Part shown: positions 19,330-28,212 of the stretch, one piece after another
Layout of the letters: each line of letters starts with the position of its first letter
How positions within the stretch are numbered: the first letter of the stretch is position 1
Source: Namhaeicola litoreus
GTDB lineage: Bacteria; Bacteroidota; Bacteroidia; Flavobacteriales; Flavobacteriaceae
Direction: 5' to 3'
Assembly: GCF_042679565.1 (NCBI RefSeq)
Contig: NZ_JBHTMY010000003.1
Location: 1,302,001-1,366,000, forward strand
Length of the DNA stretch: 64,000 bases
The notes under the pieces: model-generated
Database searches by the model: none
Told to the model about the DNA's origin: nothing
Seen by the model: the letters and a program-made list of their open reading frames with translations, nothing else
Program-made: the position numbers and the translations under genes

Positions 19330-19359
19330 TGTTTAATTATTTTAATTATTTCTTAAACA
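19330..19359. promoter_or_regulatory. Candidate operator, folE site 1
   Basis: Perfect inverted repeat TGTTTAA (19330-19336), 16-base spacer, TTAAACA (19353-19359). The right arm touches the -7 element of the folE promoter, so a bound protein would block initiation. Confidence 0.65.
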
Positions 19360-19389
19360 AATATAATACGTGTTTAACTTATTTCCAAA
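19358..19389 (-). promoter_or_regulatory. Promoter of the folE operon (Bacteroidota sigma-A type)
   Basis: On the minus strand the -33 element TTTG (19386-19389) and the -7 element TATATTTG (19358-19365) are 20 bases apart, a full match to the Bacteroidota consensus TTTG-N19to21-TAnnTTTG. The start codon is 40 bases downstream. Confidence 0.7.
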
Positions 19390-19400
19390 TTTATTAAACA
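19371..19400. promoter_or_regulatory. Candidate operator, folE site 2
   Basis: Same inverted repeat with the same 16-base spacer: TGTTTAA (19371-19377) and TTAAACA (19394-19400). It covers the -33 element and spacer of the folE promoter. The two folE sites start 41 bases apart. Confidence 0.65.
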
Positions 19401-19524
19401 ATAATTTATGTTAAATTATTGGTACGCTATCATTTCAAGATATAATTGCTATAGTAAATGAATCAATTGAAGTGGTTATGAGTTGAATGTAAGAAGATGA
19501 AGGTTTACAAAAAATGAAGATAAA

Positions 19525-19968
19525 TTAATTATCATAAGTTTCCATTTCTCCAAACCCCATACTATTCAGGTAAAGTCTTTTGGTATTTCGCAATTTTTGT
19601 AAAAATGTTTTATTTTCTTTTAATAAACGGTTATTTTGAAATTGAACGAACCTGCCTTGGGCATGAATGCTTAATGAATCAGTTTTATAAATAACCAATT
19701 GGTAGTAGGGTATGGCCCAACTATAGTTATAAAGACCCTTGGTTATGTGAAGTATAATTCCTTTGGGCCTTAACTCAATGCTACCATAATTGAGACTGGA
19801 GGTAAAGTTTAATACATGATTTAAATTAGGACTCACTTTTTGCACCACCATTCTACCTGAACCAATCCCTCCCATTTTAAAAGCTCTCCATAACGAGAAA
19901 GGTTTACCTAGCATATCATTTAAGAGTTCATCGTTATCCTTATTCGTATGTGTTGTATTGAGGACCAT
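19525..19968 (-). CDS. Conserved protein of unknown function in the photolyase operon
   Basis: The 147-residue protein has no signal peptide or clear membrane helix. I recognise no domain. It is mainly beta-strand-like in the middle (VLNFTSSLNYGSIELRPKG, then IPYYQLVIYKTDSLSIHAQG) with a basic C-terminus. It starts 10 bases after the CRY-DASH stop on the same strand, so it probably shares that transcript and a role in light or DNA-damage response. The 206 bases between its end and folE carry the folE promoter and operators. Confidence 0.65.
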   Translation of the reverse strand: MVLNTTHTNKDNDELLNDMLGKPFSLWRAFKMGGIGSGRMVVQKVSPNLNHVLNFTSSLNYGSIELRPKGIILHITKGLYNYSWAIPYYQLVIYKTDSLSIHAQGRFVQFQNNRLLKENKTFLQKLRNTKRLYLNSMGFGEMETYDN

Positions 19969-19978
19969 TTTTATTCAA

Positions 19979-21295
19979 TTATTCATATAATATTTCTTCG
20001 AGCCAAATTTTCTGAAACTTTTGTTCGGGATCATAACGCAGTGCTTGCAAGGGTATATTAAAAGTTCTGTTTCTCGGGTCATTGCCTACCCCGGCAACAT
20101 ACATCCAATTGCCATAATTGCTATGTACATCATAATCAACCAGCATTGATTCGAAATAGGAAGCACCAATTCGCCAATCAAGACCCAGTGTTTTAGTAAA
20201 ATAGGAAGCGACATTCTGCCTTCCCCTGTTGCTCATCCAACCTGTTCTTTTTAATTCAATCATATTGGCATTCACAAATGGCTCACTTGTCTCTCCTTCA
20301 ACCCATTGCCTGACTAAATCTTTGTCTTTTTTCCATTTTTTCAACTTACTTTTTATGCCATGAGACGAAAACATTTTGGAGCCATATTTCATCGAAACAT
20401 ATTTAAAATAATCTCTCCAGATCAATTCATAAATAAGCCAAGAGGTGGATTGATTGAGTATGTATCTTTTTTCAAATTTTCTAACGGCCCAGTAGATTGT
20501 TCTTGGAGAAACACTGCCATTGGAAAGCCAAGCTGATAATTTGGAACTATAATCTCTACCGATGAGATTGTTTCTTGTCTCTTTGTATTTTCCTAATTTT
20601 CCTGATCTGAAGAAATAGTAATCGAGCCGGTTCATGGCATTTTGTTCTCCTCCTTGGAATGGAAAGGCTGATATAGACACAAAGTCAGGTTCGGTAAATC
20701 CCATTTCTACTAAAGTAGGAATTACATTTTCTACCTCCAATAAGTTTGCTTCCGGCATTTTTTTAGGCAGCTCTACAACAGGCCTTACTTTACTGTACTT
20801 TTCAATATTTTTTCTAAATTCTGTAAAAATATCGGGGATATGATCTAAACCCATGATGATATCATCCGGGTGGACTAAAAATTGATCATAAACTGAAATC
20901 ATTTGAGCTGCTTCATTCAAACGCTCTTTTAAAGCCTCTTCCACTTTGATTTCTTCTGTGGTCCACTCTTTTTGAAAATAGACCTCCGTAAATCCGTAAA
21001 TACCGTGCAGCTTGGGTATAATTTTTTCTGGTTTTTCTCTAAAAACCAGAAGGGAAACATTAATTTTATTTAGGTTTGATTTTAATTGGTGAAGGGTTTC
21101 TAAAAGAAATTTTGTTCTGAATACATTTGTTTTTATGAAACCATAGGACGATACTTTGAAATGTCTAGGGTCTAAACAATAGACAGCTATTACCTTGTTG
21201 GCCTTTTCCATAGCTTTTGCAAGCGACGATTGATCTTTTACCCTAAGATCATTTCTAAACCATACTAGTGCAACTTTGTTTTGTTCCTTTTGCAT
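19979..21295 (-). CDS. CRY-DASH cryptochrome / deoxyribodipyrimidine photolyase
   Basis: The 438-residue protein has the N-terminal photolyase alpha/beta domain (ALVWFRNDLRVKD) and a C-terminal FAD domain. DASH-type signatures are strong: GRDYSSKLSAWLSNGSVSPR, ELIWRDYFKY, NRGRQNVASYF, LDWRIGASYFE, SNYGNWMYVAGVGNDPR and FNIPLQALRYDP. CRY-DASH proteins bind FAD and usually a methenyl-tetrahydrofolate antenna, and repair cyclobutane pyrimidine dimers, preferentially in single-stranded DNA. Its start overlaps the end of the upstream DUF2256 gene by 31 bases, so the two are translationally coupled. The nearby folE fits an antenna supply role. Confidence 0.93.
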   Translation of the reverse strand: MQKEQNKVALVWFRNDLRVKDQSSLAKAMEKANKVIAVYCLDPRHFKVSSYGFIKTNVFRTKFLLETLHQLKSNLNKINVSLLVFREKPEKIIPKLHGIYGFTEVYFQKEWTTEEIKVEEALKERLNEAAQMISVYDQFLVHPDDIIMGLDHIPDIFTEFRKNIEKYSKVRPVVELPKKMPEANLLEVENVIPTLVEMGFTEPDFVSISAFPFQGGEQNAMNRLDYYFFRSGKLGKYKETRNNLIGRDYSSKLSAWLSNGSVSPRTIYWAVRKFEKRYILNQSTSWLIYELIWRDYFKYVSMKYGSKMFSSHGIKSKLKKWKKDKDLVRQWVEGETSEPFVNANMIELKRTGWMSNRGRQNVASYFTKTLGLDWRIGASYFESMLVDYDVHSNYGNWMYVAGVGNDPRNRTFNIPLQALRYDPEQKFQKIWLEEILYE

Positions 21296-21408
21296 CTCTC
21301 ACTACAATATTTTACCTCATTCCAATTCTTTTTCCACTTTTTACGCCATGTAAAGGGCAATTTACAAACGAGACAAATTTTGGATGGTAAGTTAGATTTA
21401 GAGTTCAT
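21265..21408 (-). CDS. DUF2256 small zinc-ribbon-like protein
   Basis: This 47-residue gene is easy to miss. It reads MNSKSNLPSKICLVC at the start, then FTWRKKW, and ends with YCSERC and a basic tail. The CxxC (Cys12, Cys15) and CxxxC (Cys35, Cys39) pairs with the Trp-rich centre are the pattern of the DUF2256 family, whose members commonly sit next to photolyase/cryptochrome genes. It overlaps the CRY-DASH start by 31 bases in another frame and begins 7 bases after the upstream kinase gene ends. Metal binding is inferred from the cysteines. Confidence 0.85.
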   Translation of the reverse strand: MNSKSNLPSKICLVCKLPFTWRKKWKKNWNEVKYCSERCKRNKTKLH

Positions 21409-21415
21409 CAATCTA

Positions 21416-22759
21416 CTAACTCACCAAACGTGTCGCCTCAAAATCCTCTGACCAGATGGTATGATCACCAATGCGAATATGATTGGCTTTGAGGTCATGC
21501 ATTAAATTGTACAATCCAAAAAATGTACGATTGATATATATAAAATGTTTAGACCCTCTATTGCCATTCATATTTTTCACTTCAGTACTTTTAGCGTATT
21601 TCGCGCCGAGTTCTGCTATCCGGTTAAAGAAGACCTCATCAGAAAAATCAAATGTTTCTTCATGAAATGGTTTTGTGAACAATAGCATCATTTCATGAAA
21701 AACAGAACTAAAAAAATCTATCTCTACCTGTGTATCATCAGATCTCAGAATTTCTAATTCATATAATTTCTGACGAAAAAGTTTCTTGTTATCAAGTATA
21801 TCTTTTTTTGCCAATTCGAAATAAGGAGTGTAAAAATCTTCAGGAATCTCCTTGATACAGCCAAAATCAAGAGCGATTAATTCTCTATCCTCACTTACTA
21901 AGAAATTTCCTGGATGAGGATCAGCATGCACTTTTCTGAGCTGGTGAATCTGAAACATATAAAAATCCCATAGCGCCTGACCTAATTTATTTCTAACTTC
22001 TTGAGACTCTTTCAGGGCAACAAATTCGGAAAGATGTACACCATCCATCCAATCCATCGTTAAAATTCTTTCAGAAGAATACTTTTTGTAGTACTTTGGA
22101 AATCTTAGATTTGTTATATGTCCGCAAGCTTTTGCGATTTCTTGGCTTTGTTCTAGTTCTAAAATATAATTCGTTTCTTCCTTTAATTTATTTTCTACTT
22201 CCAAAAAATATCGGTCTGAACCCTCGCCTTTGATATTGAACATTTTCATCGCAATAGGTTTTACCAATGCCAGATCAGATGAAATACTTTCTGCCACTCC
22301 TGGGTATTGAATTTTAACAGCGAGCTTTTTATTTTTTAATTCTGCTTTATGCACTTGACCTATGCTGGCAGCATTAACGGATTGCAAATCAAATTGATCA
22401 AATATTTCATTTGGACTTTTTCCAAAGTATTTCTTGAAGGTTTTGACTACCAAAGGTGCAGATAAAGGGGGAACAGAGAACTGCGATAGCGAAAACTTAT
22501 CTACATAAGCCCTTGGAAGAATATTCTTCTCCATACTTAACATTTGAGCCACTTTCAATGCGCTTCCTTTCAATTTTTTAAGACTGTCATAAATATCTTC
22601 AGCATTATTCTCATCCAGTCTTTTTTTAGCAACCTCTTCTGAATTTACTAACTTATCACTGTAATATTTTAAATAATTCACACCAACTTTTGCCCCTGTA
22701 GAAACAAGTTTCGAAGCTCTTTGAATTTTGGTGATTGGAATTTTATCTATAGAATTCAT
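21416..22759 (-). CDS. ABC1/AarF/UbiB family atypical kinase
   Basis: The 447-residue protein shows the ABC1 kinase landmarks: LKKLKGSALKVAQML (KxGQ-like motif), PLSAPLVVKTF, AASIGQVHKAEL (Ala-rich loop), the Lys in LAVKIQYPGV, VHADPHPGNFLV (catalytic loop) and ALDFGCIKEI (DFG equivalent). Family members support isoprenoid-lipid (quinone, carotenoid) metabolism. It lies 4 bases downstream of the TetR-like gene and just before DUF2256 and CRY-DASH. ABC1 kinases recur in flavobacterial light-response clusters, but their substrate there is unknown. Confidence 0.88.
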   Translation of the reverse strand: MNSIDKIPITKIQRASKLVSTGAKVGVNYLKYYSDKLVNSEEVAKKRLDENNAEDIYDSLKKLKGSALKVAQMLSMEKNILPRAYVDKFSLSQFSVPPLSAPLVVKTFKKYFGKSPNEIFDQFDLQSVNAASIGQVHKAELKNKKLAVKIQYPGVAESISSDLALVKPIAMKMFNIKGEGSDRYFLEVENKLKEETNYILELEQSQEIAKACGHITNLRFPKYYKKYSSERILTMDWMDGVHLSEFVALKESQEVRNKLGQALWDFYMFQIHQLRKVHADPHPGNFLVSEDRELIALDFGCIKEIPEDFYTPYFELAKKDILDNKKLFRQKLYELEILRSDDTQVEIDFFSSVFHEMMLLFTKPFHEETFDFSDEVFFNRIAELGAKYAKSTEVKNMNGNRGSKHFIYINRTFFGLYNLMHDLKANHIRIGDHTIWSEDFEATRLVS

Positions 22760-22763
22760 AAGC

Positions 22764-23411
22764 TTATTGAAGTTTTTCTTTCACTAAAAATTTCCCTAAA
22801 TCGAGTAAGCTTTGTAATGGCTTAACTCCGAGCAAATCGAATGTGGCATTCACAGATTTTTCTATGAAGATATCTGTCTTTTCAAATGACGGAGATTGGT
22901 CATCTAACCAAAACTTTAAAGTGAGTAGAAGTTGTATCCAAGCGCCCTCTTCCAATGATTTACTTTGCACTTCCTTCAATCTATCTTTTTTCAAATCTAA
23001 AAGATCCCATTCCAGGTTTTTGATAAATTCCTTAAACACTGTACGAAGAGAAGTCAGTTTCTTGATAGCGCCTAGACTATTTTTTTTATCACCTAAACTA
23101 GCCATGATATAGCTGCGATTAGCTTTAAGTGTTTCGAAAAAAGTATAATATAAAGTGAGTAATTTATTACGCGTATCAAAATTTACATATTCCTCACTTT
23201 TTTCTATCAGGTCTATAGAGTTTTGAAGAAATGTTTTAAAAATATCTCCCTCCAAGGCTTCAAAATTGCCATAAATATTATAAAATTCTGCTTCTGAGAA
23301 TTGATGCTTTTTTGAAAAACTGTACACTGATTTTGGCGATCCTTCTTCCAAAACAGTTTCCATGTATTTGGAAATAAGGTAGTTCTTTGTTATTGCCTTC
23401 TTTTTAGCCAT
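22764..23411 (-). CDS. TetR-like transcriptional regulator
   Basis: The 215-residue protein has an N-terminal helix-turn-helix resembling TetR proteins but somewhat degenerate (SVYSFSKKHQFSEAEFYNIYGNFEALEGDIF at ~27-57), followed by a helical ligand/dimerisation part. It is the first gene of the ubiB-DUF2256-CRY-DASH operon. One copy of the TGTTTAA-N16-TTAAACA inverted repeat lies 38 bases upstream of its start, so it may be autoregulated or controlled by another factor at that site. A MerR-type light sensor, often present in such clusters, is not seen in this window. Confidence 0.72.
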   Translation of the reverse strand: MAKKKAITKNYLISKYMETVLEEGSPKSVYSFSKKHQFSEAEFYNIYGNFEALEGDIFKTFLQNSIDLIEKSEEYVNFDTRNKLLTLYYTFFETLKANRSYIMASLGDKKNSLGAIKKLTSLRTVFKEFIKNLEWDLLDLKKDRLKEVQSKSLEEGAWIQLLLTLKFWLDDQSPSFEKTDIFIEKSVNATFDLLGVKPLQSLLDLGKFLVKEKLQ

Positions 23412-23425
23412 AAAATATTTTTTTG

Positions 23426-23478
23426 TAAAGATACGGATTTTTTTTATTTGTTTAACTTTTATATTTTTTTGTTAAACA
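23426..23478 (-). promoter_or_regulatory. Promoter -7 element and candidate operator of the tetR-like operon
   Basis: On the minus strand a -7-like element TATCTTTA (23426-23433, one mismatch to TAnnTTTG) lies 15 bases downstream of the inverted repeat TGTTTAA (23449-23455), 16-base spacer, TTAAACA (23472-23478). The geometry of the repeat is identical to the two folE sites. No clear -33 TTTG is visible. Confidence 0.6.
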
Positions 23479-23610
23479 TTATTGATTTTTATTATCTCTA
23501 AAGAAATATTGTTAAATTTTTATTGATTTGCATTTTTTATTCGTTTCAATGTATTTTTATGTTTTTTTTACTCTTTTTAACAACTTTAGTTGCTTTTTTT
23601 ATTTATATAA

Positions 23611-23641
23611 TTTGCAATTGACGTATTTTTTTCTACATTCG
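23611..23641 (+). promoter_or_regulatory. Candidate promoter of the susC-susD pair
   Basis: TTTG (23611-23614), 19 bases, then TACATTCG (23634-23641), one mismatch to TAnnTTTG. The susC ATG is 48 bases downstream. The remaining divergent gap (23479-23610) is AT-rich without other recognisable sites. Confidence 0.5.
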
Positions 23642-23688
23642 CCAAAGTTATTTATTCAATTTTTTACTAACATTAAAATGCATTATTT

Positions 23689-26600
23689 ATGAGACAAAAA
23701 ATTTTGTTCTCCTTTTTAACAATCATTTTTACCACAGTAACTTCACTTTTTGCTCAGCAAATTATCGTGTCTGGAACAATTTCAGATAACGGAGGTGCCG
23801 TTATACCTGGAGCGAATGTGCTTGTTAAAGGTACCTCGAACGGTGTCGCCACTGATTTTGACGGTAATTACAGTATTTCTGCAAACCAAGGAGATATCCT
23901 GGTGATATCATCTGTCGGTTTTGTATCTCAAGAAATTACGGTAACAGGCTCTTCTTTAAATATTACTTTACAAGAGGATGCAAACATTCTTGAAGAAGTT
24001 GTTGTAGTGGGTTATGGAACACAATCAAGAAGAGATTTAACAGGTGCTGTTTCTAGCATCAAGGGAGAAGACATAGCCAGGCAGCCTGTAGCTAGTGTTG
24101 ATAACGCTCTTCAAGGTCAAGCTGCCGGAGTACTGGTAACAACTCCTTCGGGAACACCTGGTGCCGGTATCAACATTCAGATTAGAGGAACTACTTCGAT
24201 CTCGGCCGGAAACGAACCTTTATACGTGATAGACGGTATTCCAATGATTCCTGAAGATCTTTCAGGATTATTTACTGGTGGACAAAAGACCAACTCATTA
24301 GCCGACATCAATCCTGGTGATATTCAGTCAATTGAAGTTTTAAAAGATGCTTCTGCTACTGCCATTTACGGATCCAGAGGTGCAAATGGTGTTGTTTTAA
24401 TCACAACCAAAAGAGGTGGTTCAGGAAGATCTAAAATTGATTTTAATACCTACTACGGTTTTCAAAATGTTACCAATGTCATTCAGATGCAGAGTTCAAA
24501 ACAATTTTTAGAATTGATGGATGAAGCAGCAGCACAAGATAACAGAGATTTTGGTACCGATTATCCTGAAAATTATGTCTCGAGCATATGGGGTTACGAT
24601 CCTAATGATCCTGACCTTCAAAATACAGATTGGTATGGTGAAATATTTAGAACTGCACCCATTCAAAATTACGATCTATCTATTTCAGGTGGAAACGAAA
24701 AAACCAACTACTTTACCTCTATTGCTTATTTTGACCAGGAAGGTGTTCAATTAGGAACTGGTTTTGACAGAATTAGTGGTAGAATGAATATTGATAGTCA
24801 GGTAAGTGATAGAATTAAGGTTGGTTCTGGTGTGATGGTAAGTAGAACCAATCAAGACAGAACAATTAATGATAACTCTTTATATGGAGTTGTGATCAAT
24901 ACACTCGCCGCAGATCCTTTGATGCCAGTATACGAATCAGATGGTAGCTATGCCGATCCTTTTAGTTATTTTGGATGGTGGATGCTGGACAACCCCGTAT
25001 TAGTGGCCAATGAATATTTCAGACAAACCAAAACATCGAGGGTGTTAGGAAATATTTATGCTGAATTGGATATCGCAAAAGGATTAAAATTCAAGACAAC
25101 CTGGTCTGCAGATTATACCAATTTAGTCGATGAATCGTATACTCCTATTATATCTAGAGAATCAAGAAATGCAGGAGCCAATGGCTTAGGCACTTATGGA
25201 TCTACAGAAGACCTTACCTGGTTAACTGAGAATTATTTTTCATATGATAAAGTCTTTGGTCAAAAACATACCATCAATGCTATATTAGGAGCTTCATATC
25301 AAGCATCTGATAGAGATTTTTCTGATATTTCTGCCCAAGGATTTCCAAATGACCAGTTCACAAAATTATCTGTAGCGGCAAAAGTAACTGCGGCTACAAC
25401 ATCTGGCACAGAATGGGGACTAGCTTCATATTATTTTAGAGGTAACTACAATTACGATGATAGATTCCTTTTAACCTTTACGGGTCGTGCAGATGGTTCG
25501 TCAAGATTTGGGTCAAACAATCAATTTGGATTCTTCCCTTCTGGTTCTGCCGCATGGAGATTGAGCAACGAAGATTTTCTAAAGAATTCTAATACCGTTT
25601 CTGATCTTAAGATTAGAGCGAGTTATGGTATTACTGGTAATCAAGAAGGAATTAGTAATTTTGCCTCTAGAGGTCTTTACGGTGTAGGTGCTTATCGACA
25701 AACTCCTGTTTTGGTACCAACCCAATTGAGCAATTCAAATCTAAGCTGGGAAAACACAAAACAATTTGACGTAGGTATAGATGTTGGCTTATTCAATAAT
25801 AGACTTTCTTTTACGGCTGATTATTTTGTAAAAAATACTGATGACCTTTTGTTAAGTAGAAATATTCCTGGAATTTCTGGTTTTTCTGGTGTACTAGACA
25901 ACATTGGCGAAATTGAAAACAGAGGATTTGAATTTTCTTTAAGAGGAGCAATTTTGACCGGGGAATTTACCTGGAGCACAAATTTCAACATTTCATTTAT
26001 AGAGAATGAGGTGAAGAAATTAGTAGTTGATGAAGAAATATTGAACGATTCTCATATTCTAGCAGAGGGCCAGCCAATTGGTACTTTCTTTTTAATCGAC
26101 CAAAAGGGAGTTGATCCCGCAACAGGAAATATTATATGGGATGATTTCAATAACGATGGAACCATAAACTCAGGTGACAGACAAATCGTAGGTAATGCAC
26201 AACCAGACTTTTTTGGTGGTTGGACGAACTCATTCTCTTACAAAGGATTTGATTTAAATTTCTTATTTCAATTTACTGTAGGAAATGAAATTTTCAACCA
26301 CAGTAGGGCTTTTTATGAAAACCTTGGTTGGAGTAGAATCGGTACAGGATTCCCTCTACCTGATGGGAATAACTATACAGGTGTAAATAAAAGATGGAAA
26401 AATCCTGGAGATAGAACAGACATTCCGAGAGCTTCACTAGAGAGCGACAACTGGAGAGAATACTCAACTCGTTGGTTAGAAGATGGTTCTTATTTGCGAT
26501 TGAAAAATCTTGATTTAGGATATAACCTAAGCAGTAATGCCAGTGAACAAATTGGCTTAAGAAGCTTAAGAATCTACATCCAAGCTCAGAATTTATGGAC

Positions 26601-26730
26601 TTTAACTGATTATACAGGGTTTGATCCTGAGGTTAGTCAAAATGCAAGAAACCCTCTTGTAGCTGGTGCAGATTTTGGAACCCTTCCACAAACAAAGAGC
26701 TTCTCTTTAGGTGTTAAAATTGGACTTTAA
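23689..26730 (+). CDS. SusC/RagA-family TonB-dependent outer-membrane transporter
   Basis: The 1013-residue protein has a signal peptide (first ~23 residues, ending LFAQ), a carboxypeptidase-D-like domain (~25-100, VSGTISDNGGAVIPGANVLVKGT), the TonB-box region with EEVVVVGYGTQSRRDLTGAV, a plug (~120-235, with RGTTSISAGNEPLYVIDGIP and YGSRGANGVVLITTK), and a 22-strand barrel ending KSFSLGVKIGL. It imports large ligands across the outer membrane with TonB energy. It forms an operon with the susD gene 9 bases downstream. No enzyme gene is next to the pair, so the substrate is unknown. The beta-glucan locus lies 6.5 kb upstream, separated by oppositely directed genes. Confidence 0.93.
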   Translation: MRQKILFSFLTIIFTTVTSLFAQQIIVSGTISDNGGAVIPGANVLVKGTSNGVATDFDGNYSISANQGDILVISSVGFVSQEITVTGSSLNITLQEDANILEEVVVVGYGTQSRRDLTGAVSSIKGEDIARQPVASVDNALQGQAAGVLVTTPSGTPGAGINIQIRGTTSISAGNEPLYVIDGIPMIPEDLSGLFTGGQKTNSLADINPGDIQSIEVLKDASATAIYGSRGANGVVLITTKRGGSGRSKIDFNTYYGFQNVTNVIQMQSSKQFLELMDEAAAQDNRDFGTDYPENYVSSIWGYDPNDPDLQNTDWYGEIFRTAPIQNYDLSISGGNEKTNYFTSIAYFDQEGVQLGTGFDRISGRMNIDSQVSDRIKVGSGVMVSRTNQDRTINDNSLYGVVINTLAADPLMPVYESDGSYADPFSYFGWWMLDNPVLVANEYFRQTKTSRVLGNIYAELDIAKGLKFKTTWSADYTNLVDESYTPIISRESRNAGANGLGTYGSTEDLTWLTENYFSYDKVFGQKHTINAILGASYQASDRDFSDISAQGFPNDQFTKLSVAAKVTAATTSGTEWGLASYYFRGNYNYDDRFLLTFTGRADGSSRFGSNNQFGFFPSGSAAWRLSNEDFLKNSNTVSDLKIRASYGITGNQEGISNFASRGLYGVGAYRQTPVLVPTQLSNSNLSWENTKQFDVGIDVGLFNNRLSFTADYFVKNTDDLLLSRNIPGISGFSGVLDNIGEIENRGFEFSLRGAILTGEFTWSTNFNISFIENEVKKLVVDEEILNDSHILAEGQPIGTFFLIDQKGVDPATGNIIWDDFNNDGTINSGDRQIVGNAQPDFFGGWTNSFSYKGFDLNFLFQFTVGNEIFNHSRAFYENLGWSRIGTGFPLPDGNNYTGVNKRWKNPGDRTDIPRASLESDNWREYSTRWLEDGSYLRLKNLDLGYNLSSNASEQIGLRSLRIYIQAQNLWTLTDYTGFDPEVSQNARNPLVAGADFGTLPQTKSFSLGVKIGL

Positions 26731-26739
26731 AAAACATAC

Positions 26740-28077
26740 ATGATGAAAAAAATATTTATAACAATTTTATCAGTCATTGCTTTTGGAGCATGTGATGTAC
26801 TAGATACAGAACCACAAACCTCCTTAGACGGAAATACCGTGTTGGTAGATGCTGCATCGGCAGAGGGAATTCTGTTGGGTGCCTATTCAACAATGCAATC
26901 GGATGTATATTATGGAACCGAATATGTCTTAAATATCGACCTAATAGCAGATAATTCTGTATTTGAGGGTTTTTACGATTCGCAAATGGAAATTGATCAA
27001 AAAGCAGTTCCTTTTACAAATTTATGGGTAACTGATATTTGGGTATCAATTTACAGAGTCATAAATATGGCTAATTTATTGATTGACGATGTAGACGGTA
27101 TTGACGATCCTGCATTAGATAGAGATAGAGTTTTTGGAGAAGCTCATGCAGTAAGAGCTTTGGCATATTTCGATTTACTCAGAGTTTATGGTGAACATTT
27201 TGATACACAATCGAATTATGGAATTCCTCTTTTGATTAGCTCAATTCCAGACAGTGATTTTAACCAGATTCCTGATTTACCTAGAGCGACTGTAGCCGAG
27301 ACATATGCTCAAATTTTATCTGATTTAAACACAGCGATAGAGTTAACTGAAGGATCAAGTGATACAGGTACTATGAATTATTGGGCAGCATTGAGCTTGC
27401 GCGCAAGAGTAAATCTCTACAAAAAAGATTACCAAGCTGCTTGGGACGATGCTAATGAAGTTATCACTAATGGCCCTTTCTTCTTAGAATCTAATCTTGA
27501 CAACTTGTATTTTACAACGGAAGCATCTAGCGAATCTATCTTTGAAGTTGAATTTAACGATCAGGATCAAAGTGCTTTTAATACTTATACGATTAGAAGA
27601 AATGAGTATAACGTAGATATTTCTTTATTAGAATCATTTGAGGAAGGAGATGCGCGAGCCAATTATTTTACAGTAGCACAAGGCCGAGACAAAACCAATA
27701 AGTATTCTGATAACACAAATTCAAATAACACAAAAGTTATTCGTTTGGCAGAGCTTTATCTCATTCGATCTGAAGCTGCTACCATGAATAGCAATGACCC
27801 AAATACCGGACTAGATGATCTCAATACGATTAGAAATCGTGCTGGTTTAGGTAGTATTACTTCTATTGCTACTCTAGAAGATTATAAAGACATCATTTTA
27901 GCCGAAAGGAGAGCAGAGCTAAATTTTGAAGGACATAGATTCTTTGATTTAGTTAGGCTTGATAAGATCGGTGAAGTACTGGATATGGAAGACTTTAGAA
28001 AAGTATTTCCAATTCCAAGAACAGAACTACAAGTGTCACCTGCACTTGTTCAAAATCCAGGTTACGAAAGTAACTAG
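26740..28077 (+). CDS. SusD/RagB-family surface lipoprotein
   Basis: The 445-residue lipoprotein (lipobox FGAC, ~Cys19) carries the SusD-typical N-terminus CDVLDTEPQTS, TPR-like helices (GEAHAVRALAYFDLLRVYGE at ~128-147, SLRARVNLYKKDYQAAWDDANEVI) and the C-terminal family segment ELYLIRSEAATMN ... LDDLNTIRNRAGLG ... ILAERRAELNFEGHRFFDLVR. It is the lid that delivers ligand to the SusC channel. At 445 residues it is at the short end of the family. A strong terminator follows, so the transcript carries only susC and susD. Confidence 0.93.
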   Translation: MMKKIFITILSVIAFGACDVLDTEPQTSLDGNTVLVDAASAEGILLGAYSTMQSDVYYGTEYVLNIDLIADNSVFEGFYDSQMEIDQKAVPFTNLWVTDIWVSIYRVINMANLLIDDVDGIDDPALDRDRVFGEAHAVRALAYFDLLRVYGEHFDTQSNYGIPLLISSIPDSDFNQIPDLPRATVAETYAQILSDLNTAIELTEGSSDTGTMNYWAALSLRARVNLYKKDYQAAWDDANEVITNGPFFLESNLDNLYFTTEASSESIFEVEFNDQDQSAFNTYTIRRNEYNVDISLLESFEEGDARANYFTVAQGRDKTNKYSDNTNSNNTKVIRLAELYLIRSEAATMNSNDPNTGLDDLNTIRNRAGLGSITSIATLEDYKDIILAERRAELNFEGHRFFDLVRLDKIGEVLDMEDFRKVFPIPRTELQVSPALVQNPGYESN

Positions 28078-28105
28078 GTTATTATTGAATATTTCTATTA
28101 GAACG

Positions 28106-28139
28106 AAACCCTGATTTGCTATAAATCAGGGTTTTTTTT
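28106..28139 (+). terminator. Intrinsic terminator after susD
   Basis: Perfect 12-bp stem (28106-28117 with 28123-28134), 5-base loop, and a run of eight T. It lies 29 bases after the susD stop. Confidence 0.9.
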
Positions 28140-28212
28140 AAATTAAAAATTAGGTTGCATTCATTATTGAAACAACTTGAATTAAAGGCAATTCAAAAAC
28201 ATTAAGTAATCT

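Noticed and set aside
23521..23600. Imperfect AT-rich inverted repeats such as CAACTTTAGTTG before susC
   Set aside because: Short, with a tiny loop, in extremely AT-rich DNA. Not distinguishable from chance.
1..28077. Treating the SusC/SusD pair as part of the glucan locus
   Set aside because: Ten oppositely directed genes lie between them and the pair has its own promoter and terminator. A functional link is possible but not shown.
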